Assembly (NCBI GenBank): GCA_026120185.1
Contig: JANUWF010001050.1
Span: 248,001-312,000, forward strand
Reading direction: 5' to 3'
Source of the DNA: Voacanga thouarsii
Lineage: Eukaryota > Streptophyta > Magnoliopsida > Gentianales > Apocynaceae
Length of the DNA stretch: 64,000 bases
How positions within the stretch are numbered: position 1 is the first letter of the stretch; every line of letters starts with the position of its first letter. A program made the translations under genes and the position numbers. Positions 36,677 to 47,527 of the stretch are shown one piece after another. The notes below the pieces were generated by a model that searched no databases, had not been told where the DNA came from, and saw only the letters and a program-made list of their open reading frames with translations.

Positions 36677-36856
36677 TCAGTTGCCAGCTTCTTGGAAATT
36701 TTTTACTGCTTTGTCCACATTCAATGCTTTCTTCACCACTCCAATCATCCTTGCCTTGATCTGACCTCTCTCCGGCGGGAGCCGAGTTATGCGTGTGTTC
36801 GACGGAATCCGAGTTATGCGTTTTCCCAGCATCTTACAATAATAGTCATTCTCCAT
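36677..36856 (-). CDS. Small 59-residue protein with PPERGQIKAR motif
   Basis: A short frame with an in-frame stop just upstream of its ATG. It contains a duplicated RITR(I/L)P element (about residues 13-26), then LPPERGQIKARMIGVVKKAL and a short C-terminal helix-like tail. The core block matches that of the 134-residue protein at 31625-32029 on the same strand, so the two are probably tandem paralogues. This copy is much shorter and could be a truncated gene. Function unknown. Confidence 0.55.
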   Translation of the reverse strand: MENDYYCKMLGKRITRIPSNTRITRLPPERGQIKARMIGVVKKALNVDKAVKNFQEAGN

Positions 36857-37159
36857 GGTTTATGCAGTACCCCAACAAGTGCTACAGATGCCAAAAGCTT
36901 TGAATGCACAAATTTTTGTATATTCTATGAACCAATTAGGCCAACCCTAAGGATATCGGATGCCCGATGGCCGGGGAAGAGGGGTAAGAGAGGAGATGTG
37001 ATAGGAGCTAACCCAAGATGGTAAAGAAAATGAAGATGAGAAGCTATATATAATGTTATCTACAGGTGGGTTATGTTTGCAGAAAAGAAACCAGGGTAAG
37101 TTCTTGGTCAAAAGGGATTCAGACAGTGGGAAACTGACCGAAATTTCTAAAGTAAACAA

Positions 37160-38760
37160 CTGAAAAAGTATGATTCTATTTACCTAATAACAATAATTAC
37201 AAACTAAATTTTAATTCTAAAAAATTTGAGATCGGCAAAGTTTTAATTCCAAAAACTTTGAAGTTAGCTATATGAATCAATATTAAATAACGGGTGTTTA
37301 TTTACATGAATTATCTTTCTCCGCTTCCACTTCTTTCTATAGACTGTTATATTCTCATTCAAATCTAACAAAAATATATCTCTCATAATCACTTATAAGA
37401 GATTCGCAATCTAAAATAATATAATGAAACATTTGAATATCCAGCAAATTATAAGATATTTCTATTAGCAAAGTTTTTTTTTATTTAGATGAAATATATG
37501 AGGCAAAATTAAAAGTTATTGGGAGAAATAAATCGATCACATCCGATGCAAAGTAATCTTGGATAAAGATGGAAGACGAAATTACACAATCAATTCTCAA
37601 AGACGTGGCTATGTAAAGCTGGAGTCAATTATAAGATTCGCAAAGAATAAAGTTTGTGTTATGTAATTAACTTTGGGTTAGAACTTCCCCGTGATAAACG
37701 TGAGTAATGAAAGGACATTATGAGAAGAAAACAATATACAAATTAATAATAAATTATTGCACGGAATATTGGAAAATGGTGGTTTAAACCTTTTTGGATA
37801 CCTTTTGTCTGATTTCAATTATACATACAATCATTTTTTAACTATATAAATCAACAAATATCACTTGTCTCATCGTAAATATTCGTATTCCAAAATAATC
37901 GAGAACCTTAGAAATTAATATAAATAACAAATTTCTTTTCGTGTTATAATTTATATATTGTTTAACAATTAATTAGTAAAATAGTTGTATAGTTCAATAA
38001 ATAATTTTTTATTATTATCAAGTGACTCATGTGATATACTTTAAATAAAAAAGAATCTGAACTATTCTTATTAAGACTGTCAGCGGGAAGCAATCATTCC
38101 CTTCCCAAATCAAAACTCAATTTAAAAATAATATTAATTTAAATAATTTTCGTTTTTTCTATCATACACTCACAACACATCATATTTTCTTTCTAATCCC
38201 GTTTTAAATTCCACATAACTTTACACTTTTAATAATTTTTTATTACATTCAACCATTCTCATCCTAAACAAATTCCTTCCCACTTATACCCTAGAAGTAT
38301 TGCATCGCTAAAGAGTAAATATGGTACATAAATAGGGAATTAAACCGAAGGAATGACTGATATAATGGTAATCCTCTTCTTTTAATTTCATTTCTTTTAT
38401 AATATATATGAGGAAATAGAGATTGTACACTGATCTAAACATATATACTATTGTTAAAAAAGTATTTTTGAATTAATTAAATTATCACGTCTTGTCACAC
38501 TATCTTATTCTTTCTCAAGTTTGCTAATTATTAGATCAACTAGAATATGATAGGGAGAGATCTTGACATGAGGTGGTAATATAACTAATTGGTAGAATTA
38601 TGGATAAATTAAAGATCAAGAATAAAACACAGAAAAAGACATTTCAATATTTTGGCTTCTTCTGTGCAATCCAAATCAACTTGTAAATCTAGCACAAAAA
38701 AAAAAAAAAATGGAGGGACCCAAACCTAAAAATCCCACCAAAAAGGAAGAAAGTAAGAGC
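37160..38760. other. AT-rich intergenic region
   Basis: No gene is seen. Short stretches such as 38090-38300 have a MITE-like look but no ends could be fixed. Confidence 0.5.
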
Positions 38761-38964
38761 TTAAATCCCACCCAAACCTCCCCTGAGAGGCTTCTTACCT
38801 TTGGAAGAATCCCTAATTTTGTATTGAGGCTTTCCAATTTTATAATCCATGAATACTGATGCTGAAGGATGTGATTTATCTGCCAATTTGGGGTCTAGGG
38901 TTGATGCAGGAGCTGCTTCCTGGGATGAGGCCAGACAAATCAGCATGAAGATGACTAGCAACAT
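38761..38964 (-). CDS. Putative small secreted peptide precursor
   Basis: A 67-residue frame. The first 15-16 residues (MLLVIFMLICLASSQ) look like a signal peptide with a cleavage site near Ser13-Gln15. The mature part is basic, with a Lys/Gly-rich C-terminus (KGKKPLRGGLGGI) and a MDYK segment; DY is a sulfation context in some plant peptide hormones, but the sequence does not match a family I can name. It ends close to a poly-A-like plus-strand tract and has no close neighbours. Could be a real peptide gene or a chance frame. Confidence 0.5.
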   Translation of the reverse strand: MLLVIFMLICLASSQEAAPASTLDPKLADKSHPSASVFMDYKIGKPQYKIRDSSKGKKPLRGGLGGI

Positions 38965-40870
38965 TTTCCTTTTTCCTAAATGAGTTTGTGTGCATATGTT
39001 TAACTTGTCTGATTATTTTTTAAGAATGATAAAAGTAATTCACGGGAATATTATAAGAAAAATGTTATGCGCAAGCACCGACAGTTTTGTGCATTCAGAT
39101 ACTTTTACGGATATTTGTTATGATTTAGTGGTATATTATTCGCGTTGTTCTTATTTATAATATTGTAATTTATTTTTTTCTAAGTAGTATTTTAATTTGC
39201 CATCTAACCTCTCTATTTTTAGATATTTTTAATCAATCCCTTAGATAACGGTCAACCGAGCATAAATATGATTGAAAGATAAAATTGAAATTTTCTATTA
39301 AGAAATATGATTCCCAAAAACCCCCAACTTTTGAAAGGTGGAATTAAAAAAAAAAAATCCTTATTGTGATAAAGAAATAGGTCATACCTTTTACTAGAAA
39401 ATAAATTCAAAAATTGATTCGCGTTCTTATTTTACATGTATGGTATGTAAAAAATATATATATTACGAGATTCCAGCGAGTAATTTTGAAATGGTAGATT
39501 AATATCTTTTAAGTCTATCTTTTAATAAATATTCAAAAATTAATTAAGATCAAACAAATGAACAAATATATCATCCCAATAAACTATTCCCTTTACCATT
39601 ATCGTACTTTTTTTGAATTTAACATGTGCTAGAAATTGAGAGTTAAGTAAAAATTTTAGCAGTTATGACACTAATGTAGCCATTAAATGAAATAATAAGT
39701 TTGTTGGAGTGACTAATTAATTTGTACACTTGTTGAATTAATTGAACAAGTATTTAAGTTTATTTTGACAAAAAATAAATTTAATCTTAATAAAAAATTT
39801 TAAATTATTAACAATTTTATCATTCAATGTAAATAAATTACAATTTTAATATCCAAACTCATAATTTTTTTATAAAATTTAAGATTATATTTACATTTTT
39901 TAAAAAATTAAATATGATCCAAAGCTAAATACACCTTTAATTTTGCCCCTTCATAAGGAATATGGATGAAAATAGGCCACGTCATGCCAGCTTTGACTAA
40001 ACAGACTTGGGCATGCATTGTAGGCTAAAGGCCCCGAGCGTGACCTATGACCCTATATAAGATATTTTTTAGGCTTAGATCTGATCTATTTAAAAACTTA
40101 ACCTAATATGGAGACTATTTAGAATTCTATAACTTTCTTCAATTAAATGATATAAATTATATTAACAAATTAAAACTATCAATTATTTCTTTTAATAAAA
40201 TTAAAGTAATAATTTAGTTATACTTATTTTTTAAAAACTTTTTATATGTTAACTCAATATGTAAACTTTTATTTCATGCAAAATAATTATAAAAATTTCA
40301 TCATAAATAAGTATTTTATTATAACATAACAGAATAAAACGTTAAAAATATCAATTGATATTTAATCCACACACAAAGTTCCAACTTTCCTATATAAAAT
40401 TATTTTTTTTTTTTACAAATGTTTACTCTATGATATTATGAGACAAAAATAGATGTACAATTCATTTTTTTAATATGTATTTTACCATCAAGTTTTGATT
40501 TCTAAGTGAGGGAGGGAGAAATTGTTTGTGTCACCCCATTCTTTGGAGTAGAATGCGGGACCTTGATTTAATTTTTATTATTAACAAGTAATTAAATGAT
40601 ATATTTTTAATAAATGCATATCCTTTGCTTAAATTCGATCTATTTTTCTCTTCTCATTTTCCTTTCCTTACTTTATTTTAGTTAGATTCTACTTCCTCTC
40701 TCTTATTCCCCCCCCCCTTTTTTTTTTTTCAGTCAATGAGATTTAATGATCTAATTTTTTGATATTTTTCAATGGTATTTATGAGGTAGTAATCAATTTT
40801 TTTCCTTCCAATATTCTTATATCGATTTATGATTTTTCTCGTTTTTCTCTACTCAAACTTCATTTGATTA
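38965..40870. other. AT-rich intergenic region
   Basis: No gene is recognised. A small GC-richer patch at 39960-40060 looks like repeat-derived DNA, but its borders are not clear. Confidence 0.5.
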
Positions 40871-40872
40871 CA

Positions 40873-41196
40873 TTCTTAGTTTTTCATCTTTTTTCTTTAG
40901 CATTCTTCCAAATATTACCGATACACTTAATTGTGAGAATGAAAATTATATAAGATATTATAATATATGATATATAATATTAACACGAATAATATAAATA
41001 ATATATATATGGTAGGTTTCACGTCAGACTTTAACTAAATAGGCCTAACAAGATTGATTTTAAACTCAAGACTTATCTATTTTCTATAGGCCTAGGTTAG
41101 GCCAAGCATAAATCAGGCATAAAAGCCTGACCTATTTCTAACGTCTCTTAAAAAACACGTTCAATTGACGACTTCCAACCGTTGATAAACTGAGAA
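40873..41196. repeat. Long direct repeat, copy 1
   Basis: This segment (ending near GACTTCCAACCGTTG) is repeated in the same orientation at 43145-43848. The two copies bracket the decayed MULE transposase. Copy 1 keeps the uninterrupted site into which a Stowaway MITE has inserted in copy 2. Confidence 0.8.
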
Positions 41197-41264
41197 TTCC
41201 GAAAAATGGTGCTTCCAAAATTCCGACAGTGGGGTACCCCGGCAGGATATTGTGAATGTAGTGA

Positions 41265-41317
41265 GGTTGCATTTTGCAAATGCGACCTAAATTAGGTCGC
41301 ATTTACAAAATGCAACC
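41265..41317. repeat. Near-perfect 53-bp palindrome
   Basis: Two 26-base arms (GGTTGCATTTTGCAAATGCG... and its reverse) with one mismatch and a single central base. Further GGTCGCATT/AATGCGACC inverted units follow to about 41455. It would extrude or fold as a strong hairpin. Confidence 0.9.
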
Positions 41318-41649
41318 TTTGCCGGCCTTTTTTAATTTAACTTAAAAGAAACGTGGGGCAAATTAAAGAAAGGTCGCATTCTCAAGGTCTTATTCTCAGA
41401 ATGCGACCTCAAGGTCTCATTTTCGAGGTCGCATTTTAAAAATGCGACCTTGGTCCCATAAAACTCCACCACATGTTGATTTTTGCTTGGTCATTAATAT
41501 ATCAAAAAGTTGTAACTCAAGTCACAACGGAACAAAATTGTACATTTGTCACCAGTTGAAACCATTCATAATGCAATAAAATAACATAAAAATATTACAA
41601 CAAGAACTAAATAATTGTCCAACTTCCAACATCACAAGTACAGTAAAAT

Positions 41650-43135
41650 AGAATACGATGAGCTAATCTCGTGAGATAGTAAAAGTATTATTAATACAAT
41701 TTCTTCTAGTATGTTCGCTCCTGTGACAGTTGCTACATCGTGGAGGAGAGTTAGGTGTGTGATAATCCATATCACAATGTATCCTTGAAGTTTGCGGACA
41801 GCCAGAAAGTTCATTCCTCATCATTTCTGCCATAGGCACAAGCATAAAAGTTGAAAGCCTCTAATATTGTTCATCTGCCATAGGGAAAAACTATTCCTCA
41901 TATGTCAGCTCATAATTCCTTCTAATATAGAACTCCAAAACAAAGTCAATGAGATTTCAACCTCTGTGATGACATGCTGCAAACTCATGCGAACAAAGTA
42001 TACCATATATATTCCATTTTTGGCAACTGCAAGATCTCTCTCTTAAATTGATACTGTAAACATTTGGAGCTCTATGCCCCTGTTGTACTGACGATTTGAT
42101 CTCGAATATTTCGATTTATGCATTAAATTCAATTACAACTTGCCCTCTAGAATTTTCCTTACAATAAGAATACAACTTTCACATTTCAGATGGTAAAGGA
42201 TGTCTTAAATTAGATGTTTCATCTCTATATTCATTAAAATACTTAACTAACTTCATAAATGAAGTTTCAACTAAAACTTTTAATGGGAGAGATCTTGCTT
42301 TCTTGAACACACTATTCATGCATTCAGACAAATTAGTAGTCATTGAACCATATCTATACCCGTCATCATATGACAAAGTCCATTTCTCTAAACCAATTTC
42401 CATCAAATAATTAAATGCCTGTTCCTTTCGAATCCTAATTTCATTCAAGTATGATGGACACTTGGTCTTTTTACGCTCTAGACCAGCAGCATGCATCAAA
42501 ATTTTCAGATTGGTATCCTTAAACTTGGTGTGAAAATTTTCCTTAATGTACCCGAGGCAATATCAATAAACAACCAAAGGTTTTTGCCACTCATTCAGAT
42601 GGCGTACAACATTGATTATTCATTTATATCTATCTGAAATCGAACATATATGTCTTTCAGGAATGACATGTTGACGCAGAAGTTTTAAGAACCAATTTCA
42701 ACTCTCTAATGACTCCTCGTCCACGATAGCAAAGGCAAGGGGGAAGAGGTGACTGTTTGCATTCCGAGTGGACGTCGCCAACAATTTGCCCCTATAAAGT
42801 CCCTGTAAATGAGTACCATCAATAGATACCACTGGATGATAATATTTGAACCCAATAATTGAAAGTTTGAATGACTAAAAAAAGAAACTCAAAAGCTTTT
42901 AGATCACCCACACTAGTCCAATGGTGTCTTCACTTCATAATAATTTCAGGATTGGAATCCTGTAATGCAAGCATGTATTTTGATAGGACAATCTACGTAG
43001 AGGGCCAATCTCCATATACAAGTTCTATAACTACTTTTCGGGCTTCCTATGCTTTCTTATAAGAACAATTCATCCTCCACAATTTCTGAACTTTAGCAAT
43101 AACATCACCCATATGGCATTCAGGGTCATTTAAAA
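41650..43135 (-). pseudogene. MULE (MuDR-type) transposase remnant
   Basis: Minus-strand translation, read from high to low coordinates across frames, gives the ordered domains of a plant MuDR transposase. An N-terminal MGDVIAKVQKLW ... CSYKKA segment comes first, then the catalytic-domain block HPVVSIDGTHLQGLYRGKLL with FPLAFAIVDEE. WTLSYDDGYRYGSMTTNLSEC follows, then a SWIM zinc finger (CSC ... CSHEFAACHH near 42000), and a CCHC knuckle CSNCHRSEHTRRNC near 41720. Stops (one replaces the usual Trp after CSYKKA) and frameshifts make it inactive. Confidence 0.85.
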
Positions 43136-43144
43136 TCAAGTGTG

Positions 43145-43587
43145 TCATTCTGAATTTTTCATCTTTTTTCTTTATCATTCTTCAAAATATTATCGATACA
43201 CTTAATTGTGAGAATGATAATTATATAAGATATTACTCCTTCCTTCCCTATTTATTTGTCACAATTGAAAGGTTTTGTCATCCCTTTTTATTTATCACAT
43301 TAAAAAAATTTATGTACAATTAATACTAATTTTACTACTATACCATTGTATTAAATAGTTTAAAAAAATAAAAGTGTAACAACTTTAGAAAGAGAGTTGA
43401 GCAAACAAAGTAAAAAAATAGTTGTAAAGGACATTAAATTTAAGGGTACTTTTAAAATGTATAAACAAAGTTATATAAATTTAAGAGATTAATTAATTCT
43501 TAAATGTGTGAAGTAGTTAATTGTGACAGATAAATAAGGACGAAAATAGTATAATATATGATATATAATACTAACGCGAATAATATA

Positions 43588-43639
<52 letters not shown>

Positions 43640-43848
43640 TAGACTTGGTAGGCTTCACGTCACACTTTAACTAAATAGGCTTAATCTATTTTAGTTAAAC
43701 TAAGTCTGATTTTAAATTCAAGACTTATCTATTTTCTATAAGGCTTAGGTTGGGCCAAACTTAAACCAGGCATAAAATCTTGATCTATTTCTAACGTCTC
43801 TTCGAAAACATGTTCAGTTGATGACTTCCAACCGTTGGTAATTTGCGG
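43145..43848. repeat. Long direct repeat, copy 2
   Basis: Second copy of the repeat at 40873-41196, enlarged by a Stowaway MITE (43236-43549) and by a TA/TG microsatellite (about 43593-43640). Confidence 0.8.
43236..43549. mobile_element. Stowaway-type MITE with known empty site
   Basis: 314 bp with ends CTCCTTCCTTCCCTATTTAT and, reversed, CTATTTTCGTCCTTATTTAT, and TA duplications at 43234-43235 and 43550-43551. The paralogous repeat at 40873-41196 shows the same flanks with a single TA and no insert, confirming the borders. Confidence 0.9.
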
Positions 43849-43889
43849 ATTAGGAAAAGGAGCAAAAAAAAAAAAAAAAAGCTGTTACT

Positions 43890-44512
43890 TTTATTACTTT
43901 TCCGTCCTAAAAAAAATGTAAAAAATTTTTATTTTTATTGTACCAAAATATTTCATTTGTATTAAAAAAGATGTAAAAAGTTTATATTTTTATTGTACCA
44001 AAATGCTTCCCCGTCCTAAAAAAGATATAAAAAATTTATATTTTTATTGTATCAAGATGCTTATCAATTTTACAAATCAAGAATGCATTTATTACGTATA
44101 TTTTTAATTTACCCCCATTTAATTATTCAATAAATATTTAACTAATTAAATATGTGTATTTTCAATCTAATTAATAAAAATTTACTTTTATTTAGATATA
44201 CAATCGTCATTTTCTATTATAATTATATAAGTTTTAACAATTTCTTAATTTGGGTGTCATTTGCTAGATTGACATCCTTTTTAGGATTGAGGGAATACTT
44301 GTCAATTTTACAAATAAAAAATACATTTATTATATATATTTCTAATTTATTCCTCCTTTAACTATTTAATAAATATTTGACTCATTAAATATATGTGTAT
44401 TTCTAATTCAATTAATTAATTTATTTTTATATATTTATTTTTTATTATAATTATATAAATTTTAATAATTTTTTAATTTGTGTATTAGATTGACATCTTT
44501 GAGACGCAATAG
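43890..44512. repeat. Stowaway-like MITE fragments, clustered
   Basis: Two or more partial copies of the MITE family also seen at 35158-35451 lie head to tail here (for example about 44006-44291 bounded by CCCCGTCCTAAAAAAGAT and TTTTTAGGATTGAGGGA, then a partial copy to 44512). They end only about 90 bp upstream of the PPR start codon. Confidence 0.65.
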
Positions 44513-44599
44513 TTTTTCAAGAAGTGGAGACCCCGCGCCCAAAACATTGTCATTTCAGGAACGACGTTTAGGTGGGGAGAACTGAGAAGCTCCGTTTAC

Positions 44600-46606
44600 A
44601 TGAAAAGCTTCGTTCAAAATCGACGCTTCCCCAATTCAATAGTCAGCAGAATCGTCTTCTCCACAGCCCATTTTTTCTCTACATCTGCAGCCACTACTGC
44701 CAACTACAGACATCACTCTAGTGAAGAATCACCGCTAGAAGGCGGCATAGACTCTGAAGACGGCTCCAGAGCCTTCGGCACTGCATTTAATGGCGTTATT
44801 GAAGACAAGGACCTTCTTAGAAAAGCACCCAATGGCGGCCTCTACGTGCTGGATCTCATTGACAAGGGCGCAGTGGATCCAGACGCTACACTCTACAACG
44901 CGCTCCTCAGACGTTGCACTCAGCTTGGGAAGCTTAAAGAAGGCCGCATTGTGCATGCCCATTTCCTAAATTCTATTTATCGTGACTATGTTACTACACA
45001 TAACACGCTTATTAATTTGTACGCGAAATGTGGGTTGCCTGAAGAGGCCAGGAAAGTGTTTGATGAGATGCCCAAAAGAGACATGGTTTCTTGGACTGCC
45101 GTAATTACTGGGTTTTCACAAGATGATAGAGCTGAGGAGGCGTTACATTTGTATCTTGAGATGTTGAGAAATGGGTTCATGCCAAACCAGTTCACATTAG
45201 GGAGTGTGTTGAAGGCTGCCGGTGCTGTTGGAGAGGGTGAGGGGAGGCAAATTCATGCGGTTTGTATTAAGAGTGGTTATTGTGAGAATGTGTATGTGGG
45301 GAGTGCACTTGTTGATATGTATGCAAGGTGTGGCCAAATGGAGAAGGCAAAATTGGTGTTTGATAGTTTAGAGTGTAAAAATGAGGTTCCTTGGAATGCT
45401 TTGATCTCAGGGCATGCTAGAAAAGGTGATGCTGAAAATGCCGTGAGGTTGTTTTCAGAAATGCAAAGGGAAGGATTTGAGCCCACTCATTTTACATATT
45501 CTAGTGTTTTTGCAGCTTGTGCAAGTACCGGAGCTTTGGAGCAGGGGAAATGGGTCCACGGGTGTTTGATAAAATCAGGGCTAAGGCTTATTGCTTTTGT
45601 TGGGAACACTGTTCTTGATATGTACAGTAAAGCAGGTAGCATGGAGGATGCAAGAAAGGTTTTTAATCGTCTGCTGAAACAGGATGTTGTTTCGTGGAAC
45701 TCAATGCTAACTGCTTGTGCACAACATGGGCTAGGAAGGGAAACTTTGGAGCGATTTGAGGAAATGCGTAGTAGGGGAATTGAACCTAATGAAGTAACCT
45801 TCCTCTGTGTTCTCACTGCTTGCAGCCATACTGGACTTTTAGAGAAAGGACTACATTACTTTGAATTGATGAAGAAGTTCAATGTGGAACCTGATGTTTC
45901 ACATTATACAACAATTGTTGATTTGCTAGGTCGAGCAGGTCAGCTTGATCGTGCTGAAAGGTTCATAAAGGAAATTCCAACTAAACCCACTGCTGCCATT
46001 TGGAAAGCTTTGCTTGGAGCTTGTTGGATGCATAAAAACATGGAGTTGGGTGCTTATGCTGCGGAGCGTGTTTTTGAGCTTGATCCATGTGATTCGGGAC
46101 CACATGTGATGCTTGCTAACATTTATGCCTCTGCTGGTAGATTGAAAGATGCTGCTAAAGTGCGAAAAATGATGAATGATAGTGGTGTCAAAAAAGAGCC
46201 TGCTTGTAGTTGGGTGGAGATTGAAAACAATGTTCACTTGTTTGTGGCTAATGATGATGCACACCCCCAAAGAGATGAGATCCAAAGGATGTGGGAGAAG
46301 GTTACAGAGAAAATCAGGCAAATTGGGTATATACCAGACACTAGACATGTGCTTTGGTTTGTGGATGAGAAGGAGAGGGAAATGAGATTGCAGTACCATA
46401 GTGAAAAGCTTGCTCTAGCTTTTGCTCTCCTAAATATGCCACCTGGCTCCACCATTCGGATCAAGAAAAACATTAGAGTTTGTGGTGACTGTCATACAGC
46501 TTTTAAATTGGTGTCCCAGGTGGTAGATAGAGAAATCATTCTGAGAGACACCAATCGATTCCATCACTTCCGTGGTGGATCTTGTTCTTGTGGAGACTAT
46601 TGGTAG
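44600..46606 (+). CDS. DYW-type pentatricopeptide repeat protein (At3g24000-like)
   Basis: A complete intronless frame of 668 residues. Residues 1-40 are rich in Ser, Arg and hydroxylated residues with almost no acids, an organellar presequence type. PPR motifs of P, L and S type run from about 95 to 470 (for example NTLINLYAKCGLPEEARKVF, NALISGHARKGDAENAVRLF, NSMLTACAQHGLGRETLERF). E/E+ motifs follow (AAIWKALLGACWMHKN, then KKEPACSWVEI), and finally a DYW deaminase-like domain. That domain has the HSE zinc motif in YHSEKLALAFALL, the CGDCH pair and the terminal CSCGDYW. The family edits specific cytidines to uridines in mitochondrial or plastid RNA. From memory it is very close to Arabidopsis At3g24000; the RNA target is unknown. 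No break or missing catalytic residue is seen. Confidence 0.96.
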   Translation: MKSFVQNRRFPNSIVSRIVFSTAHFFSTSAATTANYRHHSSEESPLEGGIDSEDGSRAFGTAFNGVIEDKDLLRKAPNGGLYVLDLIDKGAVDPDATLYNALLRRCTQLGKLKEGRIVHAHFLNSIYRDYVTTHNTLINLYAKCGLPEEARKVFDEMPKRDMVSWTAVITGFSQDDRAEEALHLYLEMLRNGFMPNQFTLGSVLKAAGAVGEGEGRQIHAVCIKSGYCENVYVGSALVDMYARCGQMEKAKLVFDSLECKNEVPWNALISGHARKGDAENAVRLFSEMQREGFEPTHFTYSSVFAACASTGALEQGKWVHGCLIKSGLRLIAFVGNTVLDMYSKAGSMEDARKVFNRLLKQDVVSWNSMLTACAQHGLGRETLERFEEMRSRGIEPNEVTFLCVLTACSHTGLLEKGLHYFELMKKFNVEPDVSHYTTIVDLLGRAGQLDRAERFIKEIPTKPTAAIWKALLGACWMHKNMELGAYAAERVFELDPCDSGPHVMLANIYASAGRLKDAAKVRKMMNDSGVKKEPACSWVEIENNVHLFVANDDAHPQRDEIQRMWEKVTEKIRQIGYIPDTRHVLWFVDEKEREMRLQYHSEKLALAFALLNMPPGSTIRIKKNIRVCGDCHTAFKLVSQVVDREIILRDTNRFHHFRGGSCSCGDYW

Positions 46607-46766
46607 TGGTTCAATCCTGGGTATAAATAGCCTGTCAATTACTCAGAGACAAGATGCACGTAACGATGTAATGATTTTGTAAGTATTTACTAGTACTACT
46701 TCAGACATGCTAAAGCATACAATTCCTGGCTGAAATTATTTTGTTTTGATATCTTCTGTTAGAGTC

Positions 46767-47049
46767 TGTAAAGAAATGCTAAGAAACTAGGAGAGAATGA
46801 TTACTTTTCATTATACGTTAAGTGTTACAACGAATCAATTATATACAAGATGTGTAAGAAACAAAAATGCAACTACCCTAAAAACCTCATTACTAAATCC
46901 TTTAATTACTGATCATAGAATTTCCTAATTACTTATCACAAAATCTCCTAATTTAAGGGTCAGACTTCTCTAATTTAGTTTGATTCTAGTATTACGATAT
47001 TTACAGTATTACTTTCTTAAAATACATCCATTAGCCACATTTTCCCACA
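46767..47049 (-). repeat. Copia A 3' LTR
   Basis: 283 bp on the minus strand, starting TGTGGGAAAATG and ending TTTCTTTACA. It lies 160 bp beyond the PPR stop codon, in antisense orientation to that gene. Confidence 0.88.
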
Positions 47050-47281
47050 CTCCCCCTTAAGTTGGTGAATAGAGATTCTCCATTCCCAGCTTGAATACAA
47101 TGCTTTCAAATATTGGACCACTTAACCCTTTGAAAACACATCAACAAGCTGATCGTAGACACATAAGGTGTGCAACTCAATCCACTCTCCAATTTCTCCT
47201 TAATAAAATGTCTCTCAATTTCGATATGCTTTATTCAATCACGTTGCACAGGATTGTGAGCTATGCTTTATTCAATCACGT
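47050..47281 (-). pseudogene. Copia A RNase H 3' end
   Basis: Minus-strand RNase H tail recognisable as NPVQRD, IKHIEIERHFIKEKLE and a short C-terminal end before the polypurine tract. A 22-bp segment (47225-47246) is repeated at 47262-47283, next to the border with Copia B. Confidence 0.75.
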
Positions 47282-47527
47282 TGACAGAGTTTGAGAAAAT
47301 GGCTGAATGCCTCTTTCTTTGATGATCTTTCCTTTAAATAAGAATTGTTGTACACCTATTTTAGATAAGAAAATATTTACAGTAATTACACTAATTATTG
47401 CTAATCTACTTTAGGTAAGAATATATATAGCTAATACACAAATTAAGGTAAATTGGATCTTCAAATTTCAGCCATAATTTCCACCATAATCATAGCAATT
47501 GACAGCCCACAACCTCTGCCATTGATA
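47282..47527 (-). repeat. Copia B 3' LTR
   Basis: On the minus strand it begins TATCAATGGCAGAGG after the polypurine tract and ends ACTCTGTCA. Confidence 0.8.

Noticed and set aside
41221..41460. CRISPR-like array
   Set aside because: The repeats are palindromic, unequal in length and spacing, and sit in a plant transposon context.
45926..46399. 157-codon minus-strand frame
   Set aside because: It is the antisense shadow of the PPR gene.
46760..46766. 7-bp target duplication TAGAGTC for Copia A
   Set aside because: A 5-bp GAGTC duplication with a mutated LTR terminus explains the borders better and fits the 5-bp rule for Copia integrases.
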